From an uncultured Prevotella sp. (GTDB taxonomy: Bacteria > Bacteroidota > Bacteroidia > Bacteroidales > Bacteroidaceae), in the NCBI GenBank assembly GCA_902491375.1, contig CABUHE010000009.1:1-57592 (forward strand): a stretch of DNA of 57,592 bases. The letters are read 5' to 3'. Below are positions 25,213-32,239 of the stretch, one piece after another. Position 1 is the first letter of the stretch. Every line of letters begins with the position of its first letter. The notes under the pieces are model-generated. The model was not told the origin of the DNA, did no database searches, and worked only from the letters and a program-made list of their open reading frames with translations. Made by a program: the position numbers and the translations under genes.

Positions 25213-25300
25213 AAAAGGCCACCTTTTGCACGACAAAAGGTGGCCTTTTATGCGATAAAACATGGCCTTTTATGATGTAATATGTGGCCTTTTGCTAACT
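25213..25300 (+). repeat. 4 x 22-bp intergenic repeat element, copy 3
   Basis: Units start at 25213, 25235, 25257 and 25279, and all four carry CTTTT at positions 11-15. Units 1 and 2 have fully complementary 15-nt cores (AAAAGGCCACCTTTT and AAAAGGTGGCCTTTT), so they can form a 15-bp hairpin with a 7-nt loop. The element sits between the convergent ends of the DUF5056-like gene and porE. Confidence 0.9.
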
Positions 25301-25347
25301 GATTGATTATCAGTGCTGTTACGACTCATGCGCAGTCGGCAGGATAT

Positions 25348-27420
25348 TTACTGAAAATCGAAGAACAGGTCTTCGCTGTTGTTGCCGCTGTCGGCCGGTT
25401 CCTGTGTCTTAGGCGGATTCTTCAAGTTGCCTTTTTCGTCAAACATTCCGTATGTTATACGCAATACAACGAACTCGGTACGGCGGTTCAGCTGGTTGCA
25501 TATTTCCTGTTTGTCCTTGTCGAGCTTCTTGATGAATTCCTCTGTCAGTACGTCACCTTCTTTCAGCCACGGATATTTCTCGGTCAGTTTCTTGCGTATT
25601 GTCTTCGGTTTTTCCTTTCCGTAGCCTACCGGCGAGAGTCTGTCTTTGGCTATTCCGTGCTCAATCAGATAGTTAACGACTGTCTCGGCTCTTTTCTGTG
25701 ACAGTGTCTTGTTATATTCCGCACTGCCTTTATAGTCGCAGTGGGCACTGAGTTCTATTGTAACATTCGGATTCTCGTTCAGCAGCTTGACAAGTTCGTC
25801 GAGCGCTTTCTTTGATTCCGGGCGGAGCGAATACTTGTCGAAGTCGTAGAAGATGTTGTCAATCAGTACCGGCACACGTATTGACGCAAGCGGGAATTGC
25901 AGCACGTATTCCTCTGATTCGGTTACAGGCTTCACTTTAAGTTCTTCCTTATGGTTAAGGAAACCTTTGCATGTGGCAAGGAATATGTAGTCAACATTAG
26001 GGTTTATTTCCTGTGTAAAAGAGCCGTCTCCCTTAACACTCAGTTTCAGGTTCGTGCCGTCGCTGCCAACCATATATACCTGTGCCTCAGGAAGTTCGTA
26101 GCCGTCCATCTCGTAAACCCAGCCCTTAACGGTCTGTATTATCTCTGGTTTCTCGAAGCTGTAGATGTGGTCCCAGCCTCTTGCATCGCCTCTGTTCGAC
26201 GAGAAGAAACCGCGATTGTACAGGCCTTCAAATGTCATTCCGAAGTCATCGCCCTGTGAGTTGAGCGGATATCCGGGGTGTTCCAACACGAAACGTTTGG
26301 TCTTCTTGTCAACTTTTGCAATGTAAATGTCGAGTCCGCCGAGTCCCTTATGTCCGTTAGACGAGAAATACAGGTCGCCGTTAGGCCTGAACGTTGGGAA
26401 CATTTCATCGCCAGGCGTGTTGATAGGTTCACCCAAGTTCTCGACACCTCCAAGTCCGGCGGATGTTATTCTTACGCGCCAGATGTCGAGTCCGCCATTG
26501 CCTCCGGGCATGTCTGATGTGAAGTAGAGCCACATTCCGTCAGGAGATATAGCCGGATGTGCATAGCTCGACAGTGTGTCGCGGGTTATTTCGAGAGGTT
26601 GAGGCTTGCCCCATGCAGCGTCGGAACGTGCTGATGTAACGATGGTTGCAAACCTCGGATAGTTCGGGTCGGTAACACATTGTGTAAGATACATCTCACT
26701 CTGGTCGGGCGTGAAGCAGCATGCGCCTTCGTCGTATTCAGTGTTCAGTCCCGATTCTATGGTTTCAGGGCGTTGCCATTTGCCGTTCTCATCTTTCTGT
26801 GAATAGAATATGTCACCGGGTTTTGTGCCTGTTATTCCACTAAGCTCATCGCCCTGAGCCTCGTTTCGGGTAGAAGTGAAGTACAGTTTGTCGTATTCAT
26901 CACCGAAAAGCATTGGTGAATAGTCAGCCCGTCGGGAGTTGAATATGTCCATTTTCTTCACGATATACCTTGAGCCTGCTTCCTTTTCGGCCTGTGCAGT
27001 CTGTGCCGACAGCAGTCCGGTTTGTGCAAGTTCGTTGTCGGGAAGTGAGTCTAAAACCAGTTGGAATTCTTTGGCGGCCTCTTTATAGTTGGCTGCTTTC
27101 ATCAGCAGGCGTGCCAAAGCCAGGTGTGTGTCAATGCTGTCTTTCTTGTATCTGATAACGTTACGGTATGCCGCAATGGCCTTTGAGTTAGAGTTTATGC
27201 GGTCGTAACAGTAAGCAACCTTCTTCGCACGCTCGCCACGTTTGTCTCTTTCTTTCGACGGAGTCTTGTTGTATGCCGTCTTGAAGTCGGCAGCCGCATC
27301 GTAATATTCGCCTAAGGCGAGAAACTTCTCGCCTTTTTTCATATAATGTTCTGCTCCGCACGAGGCTGTGAGAAGAGCCACGAGACCAATGAGTATGTAT
27401 GGAGTGAGTTTGACTTTCAT
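25348..27420 (-). CDS. porE: PorE-like T9SS outer-membrane lipoprotein (TPR, PD40 propeller, CRD, OmpA_C)
   Basis: A 690-residue lipoprotein with lipobox LLTASC at about residue 20. Domains run in the PorE order: TPR helices (about 25-155), a PD40/WD40-like propeller (about 160-430) with repeats such as YSPMLFGDEYDKLYFTS, YAHPAISPDGMWLYFTS and MFPTFRPNGDLYFSS, a carboxypeptidase-regulatory-like domain (about 440-525), and an OmpA-like peptidoglycan-binding domain with FDKYSLRPESKKALDELV and RRTEFVVLRI (about 535-660). In Porphyromonas gingivalis PorE ties the type IX secretion machinery to the cell wall. Its presence implies a T9SS in this genome; the other por genes are not in this window. 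A structured leader lies directly upstream (27434-27528). Confidence 0.85.
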   Translation of the reverse strand: MKVKLTPYILIGLVALLTASCGAEHYMKKGEKFLALGEYYDAAADFKTAYNKTPSKERDKRGERAKKVAYCYDRINSNSKAIAAYRNVIRYKKDSIDTHLALARLLMKAANYKEAAKEFQLVLDSLPDNELAQTGLLSAQTAQAEKEAGSRYIVKKMDIFNSRRADYSPMLFGDEYDKLYFTSTRNEAQGDELSGITGTKPGDIFYSQKDENGKWQRPETIESGLNTEYDEGACCFTPDQSEMYLTQCVTDPNYPRFATIVTSARSDAAWGKPQPLEITRDTLSSYAHPAISPDGMWLYFTSDMPGGNGGLDIWRVRITSAGLGGVENLGEPINTPGDEMFPTFRPNGDLYFSSNGHKGLGGLDIYIAKVDKKTKRFVLEHPGYPLNSQGDDFGMTFEGLYNRGFFSSNRGDARGWDHIYSFEKPEIIQTVKGWVYEMDGYELPEAQVYMVGSDGTNLKLSVKGDGSFTQEINPNVDYIFLATCKGFLNHKEELKVKPVTESEEYVLQFPLASIRVPVLIDNIFYDFDKYSLRPESKKALDELVKLLNENPNVTIELSAHCDYKGSAEYNKTLSQKRAETVVNYLIEHGIAKDRLSPVGYGKEKPKTIRKKLTEKYPWLKEGDVLTEEFIKKLDKDKQEICNQLNRRTEFVVLRITYGMFDEKGNLKNPPKTQEPADSGNNSEDLFFDFQ

Positions 27421-27433
27421 ATCTTAAAGTAGA

Positions 27434-27528
27434 ATAAAAGTCCGCATTATGTCTGCTGCCTGATAATGGTCAGCTGTGCTTTGCCGGCTGCTTGGGATAA
27501 CCGTCTGCGGCCGATGCCGGACTTTTAT
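27434..27528 (-). other. Structured leader of porE or terminator of topB
   Basis: AAAAGTCCGCAT (27436-27447) pairs with ATGCCGGACTTTT (27514-27526) with one bulged base, closing a region of about 66 nt. Smaller hairpins lie inside it, including CTGA-CCATTA-TCAG and a CGGC/GCCG stem on the minus strand. It lies between topB and porE, both read on the minus strand, 13 nt before the porE start codon. Confidence 0.5.
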
Positions 27529-27551
27529 ATAATAACTTGTTTTCCTGTCAT

Positions 27552-29594
27552 TTATTGTTTGAAAGGCAGACGGAAAGTACATCCCTCACGCCAGCGGTCA
27601 CATCCGTAGGCTGTTTTTCCTTTTATAATATGTCCCTTGCCGCATTCGGGGCAGGTCTTGCCTATTATTGAGTCGTCGGCTGGCAGTTCCGGCTTGCTTT
27701 TCTCTTCCTTTGCAGGCGCGGCTTTGGCAACAGTCTTGCTCTTCGGCTTTGGCCGTGAAGTCCTCTTTTGCGACTTCTTCATGTCCTCGTCCGTCATTAT
27801 AGTTACGTGGCGGTTGCTGTTGTCGGCAAGAACGTCGTTTACGATGTTCGTAATCTGCTGTTTCAGTTCGTTGATAAACTGTCCGGCGTCATATTTCTCA
27901 TGCTCTATGTCGCGCAGTTTCTTCTCCCATATACCTGTAAGCTCGCAGCTTTTCAGCAGTTCTTCCTTAATAGTGTCAATCAGTTCGATGCCGGTCGGCG
28001 TGGCAACAATGTTCTTGCGCTCGCGCTTAATGTAGCGACGCTTGAACAAAGTCTCTATTATATTGGCGCGCGACGACGGTCTTCCTATTCCGTTTTCTTT
28101 AAGAGCTGCACGCAGTTCCTCGTCTTCTACGAACTTTCCGGCGGTTTCCATTGCGCGCAGCAGTGTCGCTTCGGTGTAGAATTTAGGCGGAGTTGTCCAC
28201 TTCTCGGTAAGAGTCGGTGTGTGAGCGCCGCTTTCTCCTTTTGTGAATGCAGGTAGAGTGCGCTCTTCGTCCTGCTCTTTTGTATTCTCGTTGTCGTTCG
28301 TCTGTGTGTCTTTTGCATACAACACGCGCCATCCCGGGTCAAGTATCTGCTTGCCGCTGACCTTGAACTCTACGTCGTCGACCTTTCCCTGTACGGTTGT
28401 TGTTGAGAATTTGCAGTCCGGATAGAACACGCTGATGAAGCGTCTTGCCACAAGGTCGTAGACATGTTTCTCCAAATCGGTCAGGTTTGAGGCAGGAACA
28501 CCGGTCGGTATAATGGCGTGGTGGTCAGTAACTTTTGACGAGTCAAACACCTTCTTACTCTTCGGCAGTTTTACTCCGGCAAGCGGCAGGGTGAACGTTT
28601 CATATCCGCGCAGTCCTTTCAGAGTAGCAGGACACTTTGGATAAATGTCGTCGCTGAGGTACTGAGTGTCCACACGTGGGTAAGTTGTGAGCTTTTTCTC
28701 ATAGAGCGACTGTATCACGTTGAGCGTGGTTTCTGCACTCATTGAGAACTTTTTGTTACAGTCTACCTGCAATGAAGTAAGGTCATAGAGATGTGGAGGA
28801 GCTTCCTTGCCGGCCTTCTTCTGAACGTCGGTTACGGTGAAGGGCTTGTCGGCAATCTTGGCAAACGATTTTTCGCCTTCCTCCTTGCTTGTGAATTTGC
28901 CTGCTGTGGCGGTGAAAAGCGTGTCGCGGTATATTGTAGAGAGAACCCAGTAAGGTTCCGGCTTGAAATTGTCAATCTCTTTCTGTCTGTTCACAATCAG
29001 CGCCAGAGTAGGTGTTTGCACACGTCCTATCGACAGTACCTGTCGGTTCTGTCCGTATTTCAACGTGTAAAGGCGCGTCGCGTTCATGCCTAGAATCCAG
29101 TCGCCTATGGCGCGGCTAAGTCCGGCAAGATACAAAGGCTGGTATTCGCTTTGGTCTTTCAGCGTGTTGAAGCCTTCGCGTATTGCCTCGTCGGTCATTG
29201 ACGAAATCCACAGACGCTTCACGGGGCACTTGGCCTGAGCCTTCTGCATAACCCAGCGCTGTATCAGTTCTCCTTCCTGTCCGGCATCGCCGCAGTTTAT
29301 AATACCGTCGGCAGCCTGCATAAGTTTCTCTATTATGCCGAACTGTTTTATTATTCCTTTGTCGTCAATGAGTTTTATTCCGAAACGTGCGGGCAGCATA
29401 GGTAGTGCGCTGAGGCTCCAGCGCTTCCACATCGGCGTATAGTCGTCAGGTTCTTTCAGCGTGCACAGGTGACCGAAAGTCCATGTAACCTGATACCCGT
29501 TGCCTTCGATATATCCGTCGTGTGAGGTCGTTGCGCCCAAAATACGGGCTATGTCTCTCGCAACACTTGGTTTCTCGGCAATACAGACAATCAT
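27552..29594 (-). CDS. topB: DNA topoisomerase III
   Basis: A 680-residue type IA topoisomerase that passes single strands to decatenate DNA. The Toprim domain begins MIVCIAEKPSVARDIARILGA with catalytic Glu in EKPS and continues with the DAGQEGELI acidic cluster. The active-site tyrosine is in LTTYPRVDTQYLSDD (about residue 308); the family usually has YPRTDS, so Val and Thr substitute here. GIGRPSSRANIIETL and a single C-terminal four-Cys zinc ribbon (CPECGKGHIIKG then CDRWREGC) complete the protein, after a Lys/Pro/Ala-rich linker. Genes of this type occur both on chromosomes and on conjugative elements; no mobile-element gene is nearby, so I take this as chromosomal. Confidence 0.95.
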   Translation of the reverse strand: MIVCIAEKPSVARDIARILGATTSHDGYIEGNGYQVTWTFGHLCTLKEPDDYTPMWKRWSLSALPMLPARFGIKLIDDKGIIKQFGIIEKLMQAADGIINCGDAGQEGELIQRWVMQKAQAKCPVKRLWISSMTDEAIREGFNTLKDQSEYQPLYLAGLSRAIGDWILGMNATRLYTLKYGQNRQVLSIGRVQTPTLALIVNRQKEIDNFKPEPYWVLSTIYRDTLFTATAGKFTSKEEGEKSFAKIADKPFTVTDVQKKAGKEAPPHLYDLTSLQVDCNKKFSMSAETTLNVIQSLYEKKLTTYPRVDTQYLSDDIYPKCPATLKGLRGYETFTLPLAGVKLPKSKKVFDSSKVTDHHAIIPTGVPASNLTDLEKHVYDLVARRFISVFYPDCKFSTTTVQGKVDDVEFKVSGKQILDPGWRVLYAKDTQTNDNENTKEQDEERTLPAFTKGESGAHTPTLTEKWTTPPKFYTEATLLRAMETAGKFVEDEELRAALKENGIGRPSSRANIIETLFKRRYIKRERKNIVATPTGIELIDTIKEELLKSCELTGIWEKKLRDIEHEKYDAGQFINELKQQITNIVNDVLADNSNRHVTIMTDEDMKKSQKRTSRPKPKSKTVAKAAPAKEEKSKPELPADDSIIGKTCPECGKGHIIKGKTAYGCDRWREGCTFRLPFKQ

Positions 29595-29721
29595 TTATTG
29601 AATTAAGAGTTATGAAAAAATCAGTCTTTATGAATAATCAGTCATGAAAACATATTCAGCCATTGTCCTTGCAACTGTCAAAGACTTACGGCTGAATCTG
29701 TTACCTTGACTTGTATAATGT

Positions 29722-30357
29722 TTAATATCCCAAATCCTCACCTACCAGTACAACGGTGTGGCGTCCTGCCGGATGAGAGTTGCGCAGGAAGTGGATGTAG
29801 TTGCAGATACTTTCAGGTGAATTGCAGTTGTGGCATATTCCGTCAATCTGGCAAGGAGTCTTTATGTCGAAACGTGCGGCGTTGATAGGGCTTGCAGTTG
29901 AGCGGGCACGTGCCAGAGCGCTGTTTACGTCTTGCGCTACCTTGTTAAGTCCTACTACGAATATAACCTTTTTAGGTCCGAACGTGATGGCGGCCACACG
30001 GTTACCGTTGCCGTCAATGTTGACAATCACTCCGTCCTCGCTTATTGCGTTTACGCTCGACAGATAATAGTCAACGTCGAATGCCGCGCGGTATATGCGC
30101 TGTGCCTCGTCGCGGTCGGCTGCCTGGTCACGGTCTAATATATTAAGATTGCGCTTGTGAAGTGCTGCTGTCAGTCCCATGTCGCGTATTGTCATCGAAC
30201 CGCCCCATGTAACACTGCTCCCGTCAGGAATCAGTGAAGAAACCTTCTCGACAGCTTCGGCAGCCGTAGGGCAGTAGAATGCTTCGAAGTTGCGTCGTTT
30301 CAGGTTCTTTATCATCTTTTGGGCAAGCCTTTCGTTGCGTATTTCTTTTGGTGTCAT
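29722..30357 (-). CDS. LUD-domain (LutC/YkgG-like) protein
   Basis: A 211-residue protein of the LUD family (PF02589). Typical motifs are VTWGGSMTIRDMGL, a central SEDGVIVNIDGNGNRVAAITFGPKKVIFVVGLNKV, and a C-terminal Cys cluster PCQIDGICHNCNSPESICNY. Members with LutA and LutB oxidise lactate, but those genes are not adjacent, so this is a stand-alone member whose substrate is unknown. The reading frame starts MTPKEIRNERLAQKMI. It is 127 nt upstream of topB in the same direction, with an 8-bp hairpin (29654-29697) between. A 9-bp inverted repeat flanks the likely promoter. Confidence 0.85.
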   Translation of the reverse strand: MTPKEIRNERLAQKMIKNLKRRNFEAFYCPTAAEAVEKVSSLIPDGSSVTWGGSMTIRDMGLTAALHKRNLNILDRDQAADRDEAQRIYRAAFDVDYYLSSVNAISEDGVIVNIDGNGNRVAAITFGPKKVIFVVGLNKVAQDVNSALARARSTASPINAARFDIKTPCQIDGICHNCNSPESICNYIHFLRNSHPAGRHTVVLVGEDLGY

Positions 30358-30383
30358 AATGCTTCTGTATTAAAAGGTCTGAC

Positions 30384-30428
30384 TTATAGTGAATGCAAAA
30401 TTAATTATTTTTCTCTACATCACTATAA
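30384..30428 (-). promoter_or_regulatory. LUD gene promoter region with operator-like inverted repeat
   Basis: The perfect inverted repeat TTATAGTGA (30384-30392) / TCACTATAA (30420-30428) brackets a minus-strand TAATTTTG (complement of 30396-30403), a TAnnTTTG -7 match. No clear TTTG stands at the -33 distance. Placement of the arms around the -7 box suggests an operator. Confidence 0.4.
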
Positions 30429-30706
30429 ATGTTCCGTTGTTTTTTTGATGCCTGTTGTGGGTGTCGGTGTATGTTGCCGGTTTTGTGCAATGATGTAAAA
30501 CAAGATGGCTGATGTACACTTTATTATGAGTTTAAAGCCCAGTTTTGAAATGTTGAGTTGTGTTTATATTAATGCGGAATTATCGTACAAGATTATGTTT
30601 CATGATTTTTATATGTTTTAGTCTTGTGTTATCTCAATTTATTGAAAATCAGATTGTTATGAATGTAATGCTTTGTGAGTGTATTTACGGTTTTTGACTG
30701 CTTCCT

Positions 30707-30794
30707 AAAAGAGCATCTTTTGCATTGCGAAAGATGCTCTTTTGTGTGATAAAACATGCTCTTTTACAACGCGATTTGCCGTCTTTTGGTTTTG
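30707..30794 (+). repeat. 4 x 22-bp intergenic repeat element, copy 4
   Basis: Units start at 30707, 30729, 30751 and 30773, all with CTTTT at positions 11-15. Units 1 and 2 have complementary cores (AAAGAGCATCTTT / AAAGATGCTCTTT). Unlike the other copies this one lies between divergent genes (LUD protein and xpt), not just past a stop codon. The surrounding non-coding stretch (30358-31081) also holds the LUD operator and the triplicated promoter repeat. Confidence 0.88.
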
Positions 30795-30862
30795 CATTGA
30801 TTCTTTATCGTAAATCTGAAGCTTATAATTGAAAATAAAAAACTTGTTTCACTCATTTTTAT

Positions 30863-30893
30863 TTTGCATTTCACTCGGCTTGCGGTAACTTTG
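30863..30893 (+). promoter_or_regulatory. Promoter in repeat copy A upstream of xpt
   Basis: TTTG (30863-30866), 19-nt spacer, TAACTTTG (30886-30893): a full match to the Bacteroidetes consensus, facing xpt. Confidence 0.6.
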
Positions 30894-30950
30894 AATAAGT
30901 TAGGCTTCGCCTCGGAATTGAAAATAAAAACTCGTTTCACTCATTTTTAT

Positions 30951-30981
30951 TTTGCATTTCACTCGGCTTGCGGTAACTTTG
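30951..30981 (+). promoter_or_regulatory. Promoter in repeat copy B upstream of xpt
   Basis: TTTG (30951-30954), 19-nt spacer, TAACTTTG (30974-30981), identical in layout to copy A. Confidence 0.6.
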
Positions 30982-31038
30982 AATAAGTCAGGCTTCGCCT
31001 CGGAATTGAAAATAAAAACTCGTTTCATTCGTTTTTAT

Positions 31039-31069
31039 TTTGCATTTCACTCTGCTTGCACTAACTTTG
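31039..31069 (+). promoter_or_regulatory. Proximal xpt promoter (repeat copy C)
   Basis: TTTG (31039-31042), 19-nt spacer, TAACTTTG (31062-31069). The start codon at 31082 is 12 nt past the -7 box, implying a leader of only a few nucleotides. Confidence 0.7.
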
Positions 31070-31081
31070 CAAATAAAAAAG

Positions 31082-31651
31082 ATGGACGCACTGAGAGAAC
31101 GGATATTGCGCGACGGCAAATGTCTTGAAAATGGTATACTGAAGGTTGACAGTTTTATAAATCATCAGATGGACCCGGTTTTGATGAAATCGATAGCTGT
31201 CGACTTTGTAAGACGATTCGCATCGACAGAGATAAATAAGATTATAACAATAGAGGCGAGCGGCATTGCGCCGGCGATAATGACAGGCTATCTGCTCGAA
31301 CTGCCGGTGGTATTCGCAAAGAAGAAAAAGCCGGTAACAATGGAAGGCATGCTTACAACGACGGTATATTCGTTTACCAAACGGAAGAATTATGATATAT
31401 GCGTAAGCAACGAGTTTCTCTGTCGTGGCGACAAGGTGTTGTTTATCGACGACTTTTTGGCTAACGGCAATGCCGCTAAGGGTATTATCGACCTTGTGAA
31501 TCAGGCAGGAGCCGAACTGGTAGGTATGGGGTTCGTTATTGAAAAAGCCTTCCAGCACGGTGGCGAGTATCTGCGTAAGGCCGGCATACGTGTAGAGTCG
31601 TTGGCTGTGATTGAGAGCCTTGACAACTGCAAGATAACGCTTAAAGACTGA
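31082..31651 (+). CDS. xpt: Xanthine phosphoribosyltransferase
   Basis: A 189-residue purine-salvage enzyme converting xanthine and PRPP to XMP. ATG at 31082 gives MDALRERILRDGKCLENG, aligned with the start of Bacillus subtilis Xpt; a TTG 42 nt upstream lies inside the promoter and is rejected. Family features are VDSFINHQMDPVLM near the N-terminus, TIEASGIAPAIM, and the PRPP-binding loop VLFIDDFLANGNAAKG (about residues 120-135). No purine riboswitch precedes it, unlike in Firmicutes; instead three tandem promoters do. The ygbA-like gene follows after 30 nt in the same direction. Confidence 0.95.
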   Translation: MDALRERILRDGKCLENGILKVDSFINHQMDPVLMKSIAVDFVRRFASTEINKIITIEASGIAPAIMTGYLLELPVVFAKKKKPVTMEGMLTTTVYSFTKRKNYDICVSNEFLCRGDKVLFIDDFLANGNAAKGIIDLVNQAGAELVGMGFVIEKAFQHGGEYLRKAGIRVESLAVIESLDNCKITLKD

Positions 31652-31681
31652 TTGAAAGGATAACATTGCATATTAAAAAAC

Positions 31682-31990
31682 ATGAGCCGAAGGTCGAGAA
31701 TAGACGAGGAGAAGCGCACGGTTGAGATGATGATACGCCTGTATTGTCGCCACAAGGAAGGCAACAGGGAACTTTGCGACAGTTGCCGGGCGCTGATTGA
31801 CTATGCTCACGGGCGTCTGTCAAGATGTCCGTTCGGTGAGAATAAGCCCACGTGTAGGCTGTGCAAGGTGCATTGTTACAACAATGAGATGAAGCAGCGC
31901 GTAAAGGAAATAATGCGCTATGCCGGTCCGAGAATGATTCTCTATCATCCGCTGCTTGCAGTCCGTCATCTGCTAAGGGAATTGCGTTAG
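31682..31990 (+). CDS. YgbA-like (nitrous oxide-stimulated promoter family) small protein
   Basis: A 102-residue protein rich in Cys and Arg, with the pattern MMIRLYCRHKEG, CDSCRALIDYAHGRLSRCPFG, KPTCRLCKVHCY. These five to six conserved cysteines and the KEIMRYAGPRMILYHP tail match the YgbA_NO family, which in E. coli is induced by nitrosative stress and aids recovery of amino-acid synthesis. Metal or Fe-S binding by the cysteines is likely but unproven. It lies 30 nt after xpt, so the two are probably cotranscribed. No terminator with a T-run is obvious after it. Confidence 0.85.
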   Translation: MSRRSRIDEEKRTVEMMIRLYCRHKEGNRELCDSCRALIDYAHGRLSRCPFGENKPTCRLCKVHCYNNEMKQRVKEIMRYAGPRMILYHPLLAVRHLLRELR

Positions 31991-32127
31991 TCTTTTCTTT
32001 GCGTTTTTTGTTGCCGTCAGATTTTACACCGGCTGTCTTCAGCAGAGTTGACGGCTGTCAGCTGTGGTTTTGTGCTTTGACAATCACCATAAAGATGTTT
32101 GTTAAAAAGGAAAAAACTTTAAATCGT

Positions 32128-32158
32128 TTTGCTGGTTGAGGTTATTTGTCTACCTTTG
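32128..32158 (+). promoter_or_regulatory. Promoter of the alpha-2-macroglobulin gene
   Basis: TTTG (32128-32131), 19-nt spacer and TACCTTTG (32151-32158), giving a leader of about 75 nt. Confidence 0.75.
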
Positions 32159-32239
32159 TAAAACGGTTTCAGGTAACTATGCTTTCACTGTATACGGCTG
32201 CCTGCAACTTATTAATGGAGAACATAAAAATACTTTATC

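Larger units (their letters stand above)
30831..31081 (+). repeat. Tandem triplication of an ~88-bp promoter-bearing sequence upstream of xpt
   Basis: Three head-to-tail copies start at 30831 (89 bp), 30920 (88 bp) and 31008 (74 bp, cut short by the xpt start). Each begins GAAAATAAAAA, has an inverted TTTTTATTTTGC after about 15 nt, and contains TTTG, a 19-nt spacer and TAACTTTG. The first two also share a GGCTTCGCCTCGG hairpin. Copies A and B differ at only a few positions; C diverges more. Confidence 0.9.

Noticed and set aside
25213..25300. CRISPR-like regularly spaced repeats
   Set aside because: The 22-bp units are contiguous with only 7 nt of variable spacer, have palindromic A/T ends, occur as four units at six loci, and no cas genes are present.
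25213..25300. The 22-bp elements as plain intrinsic terminators
   Set aside because: Some copies can form hairpins, but four-unit structure, fixed orientation irrespective of gene strand, and one copy between divergent genes go beyond a terminator; several neighbouring genes already have ordinary terminators.
27552..29594. topB as a sign of an integrated conjugative element
   Set aside because: No relaxase, tra genes, integrase, excisionase or attachment repeats are near it, and neighbours are ordinary chromosomal genes.
30831..31081. Purine riboswitch before xpt
   Set aside because: The region consists of promoter-bearing tandem repeats running to 12 nt before the start codon; no purine aptamer stems or conserved junction sequences can be placed.
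31040..31081. TTG start for xpt 42 nt upstream
   Set aside because: This segment contains the -33 to -7 promoter elements, and the downstream ATG matches the known Xpt N-terminus.
32178..32192. 15-nt sequence TATGCTTTCACTGTA shared with 53349-53363
   Set aside because: One or a few exact 15-mers are expected by chance in a window this size, and the flanks differ.
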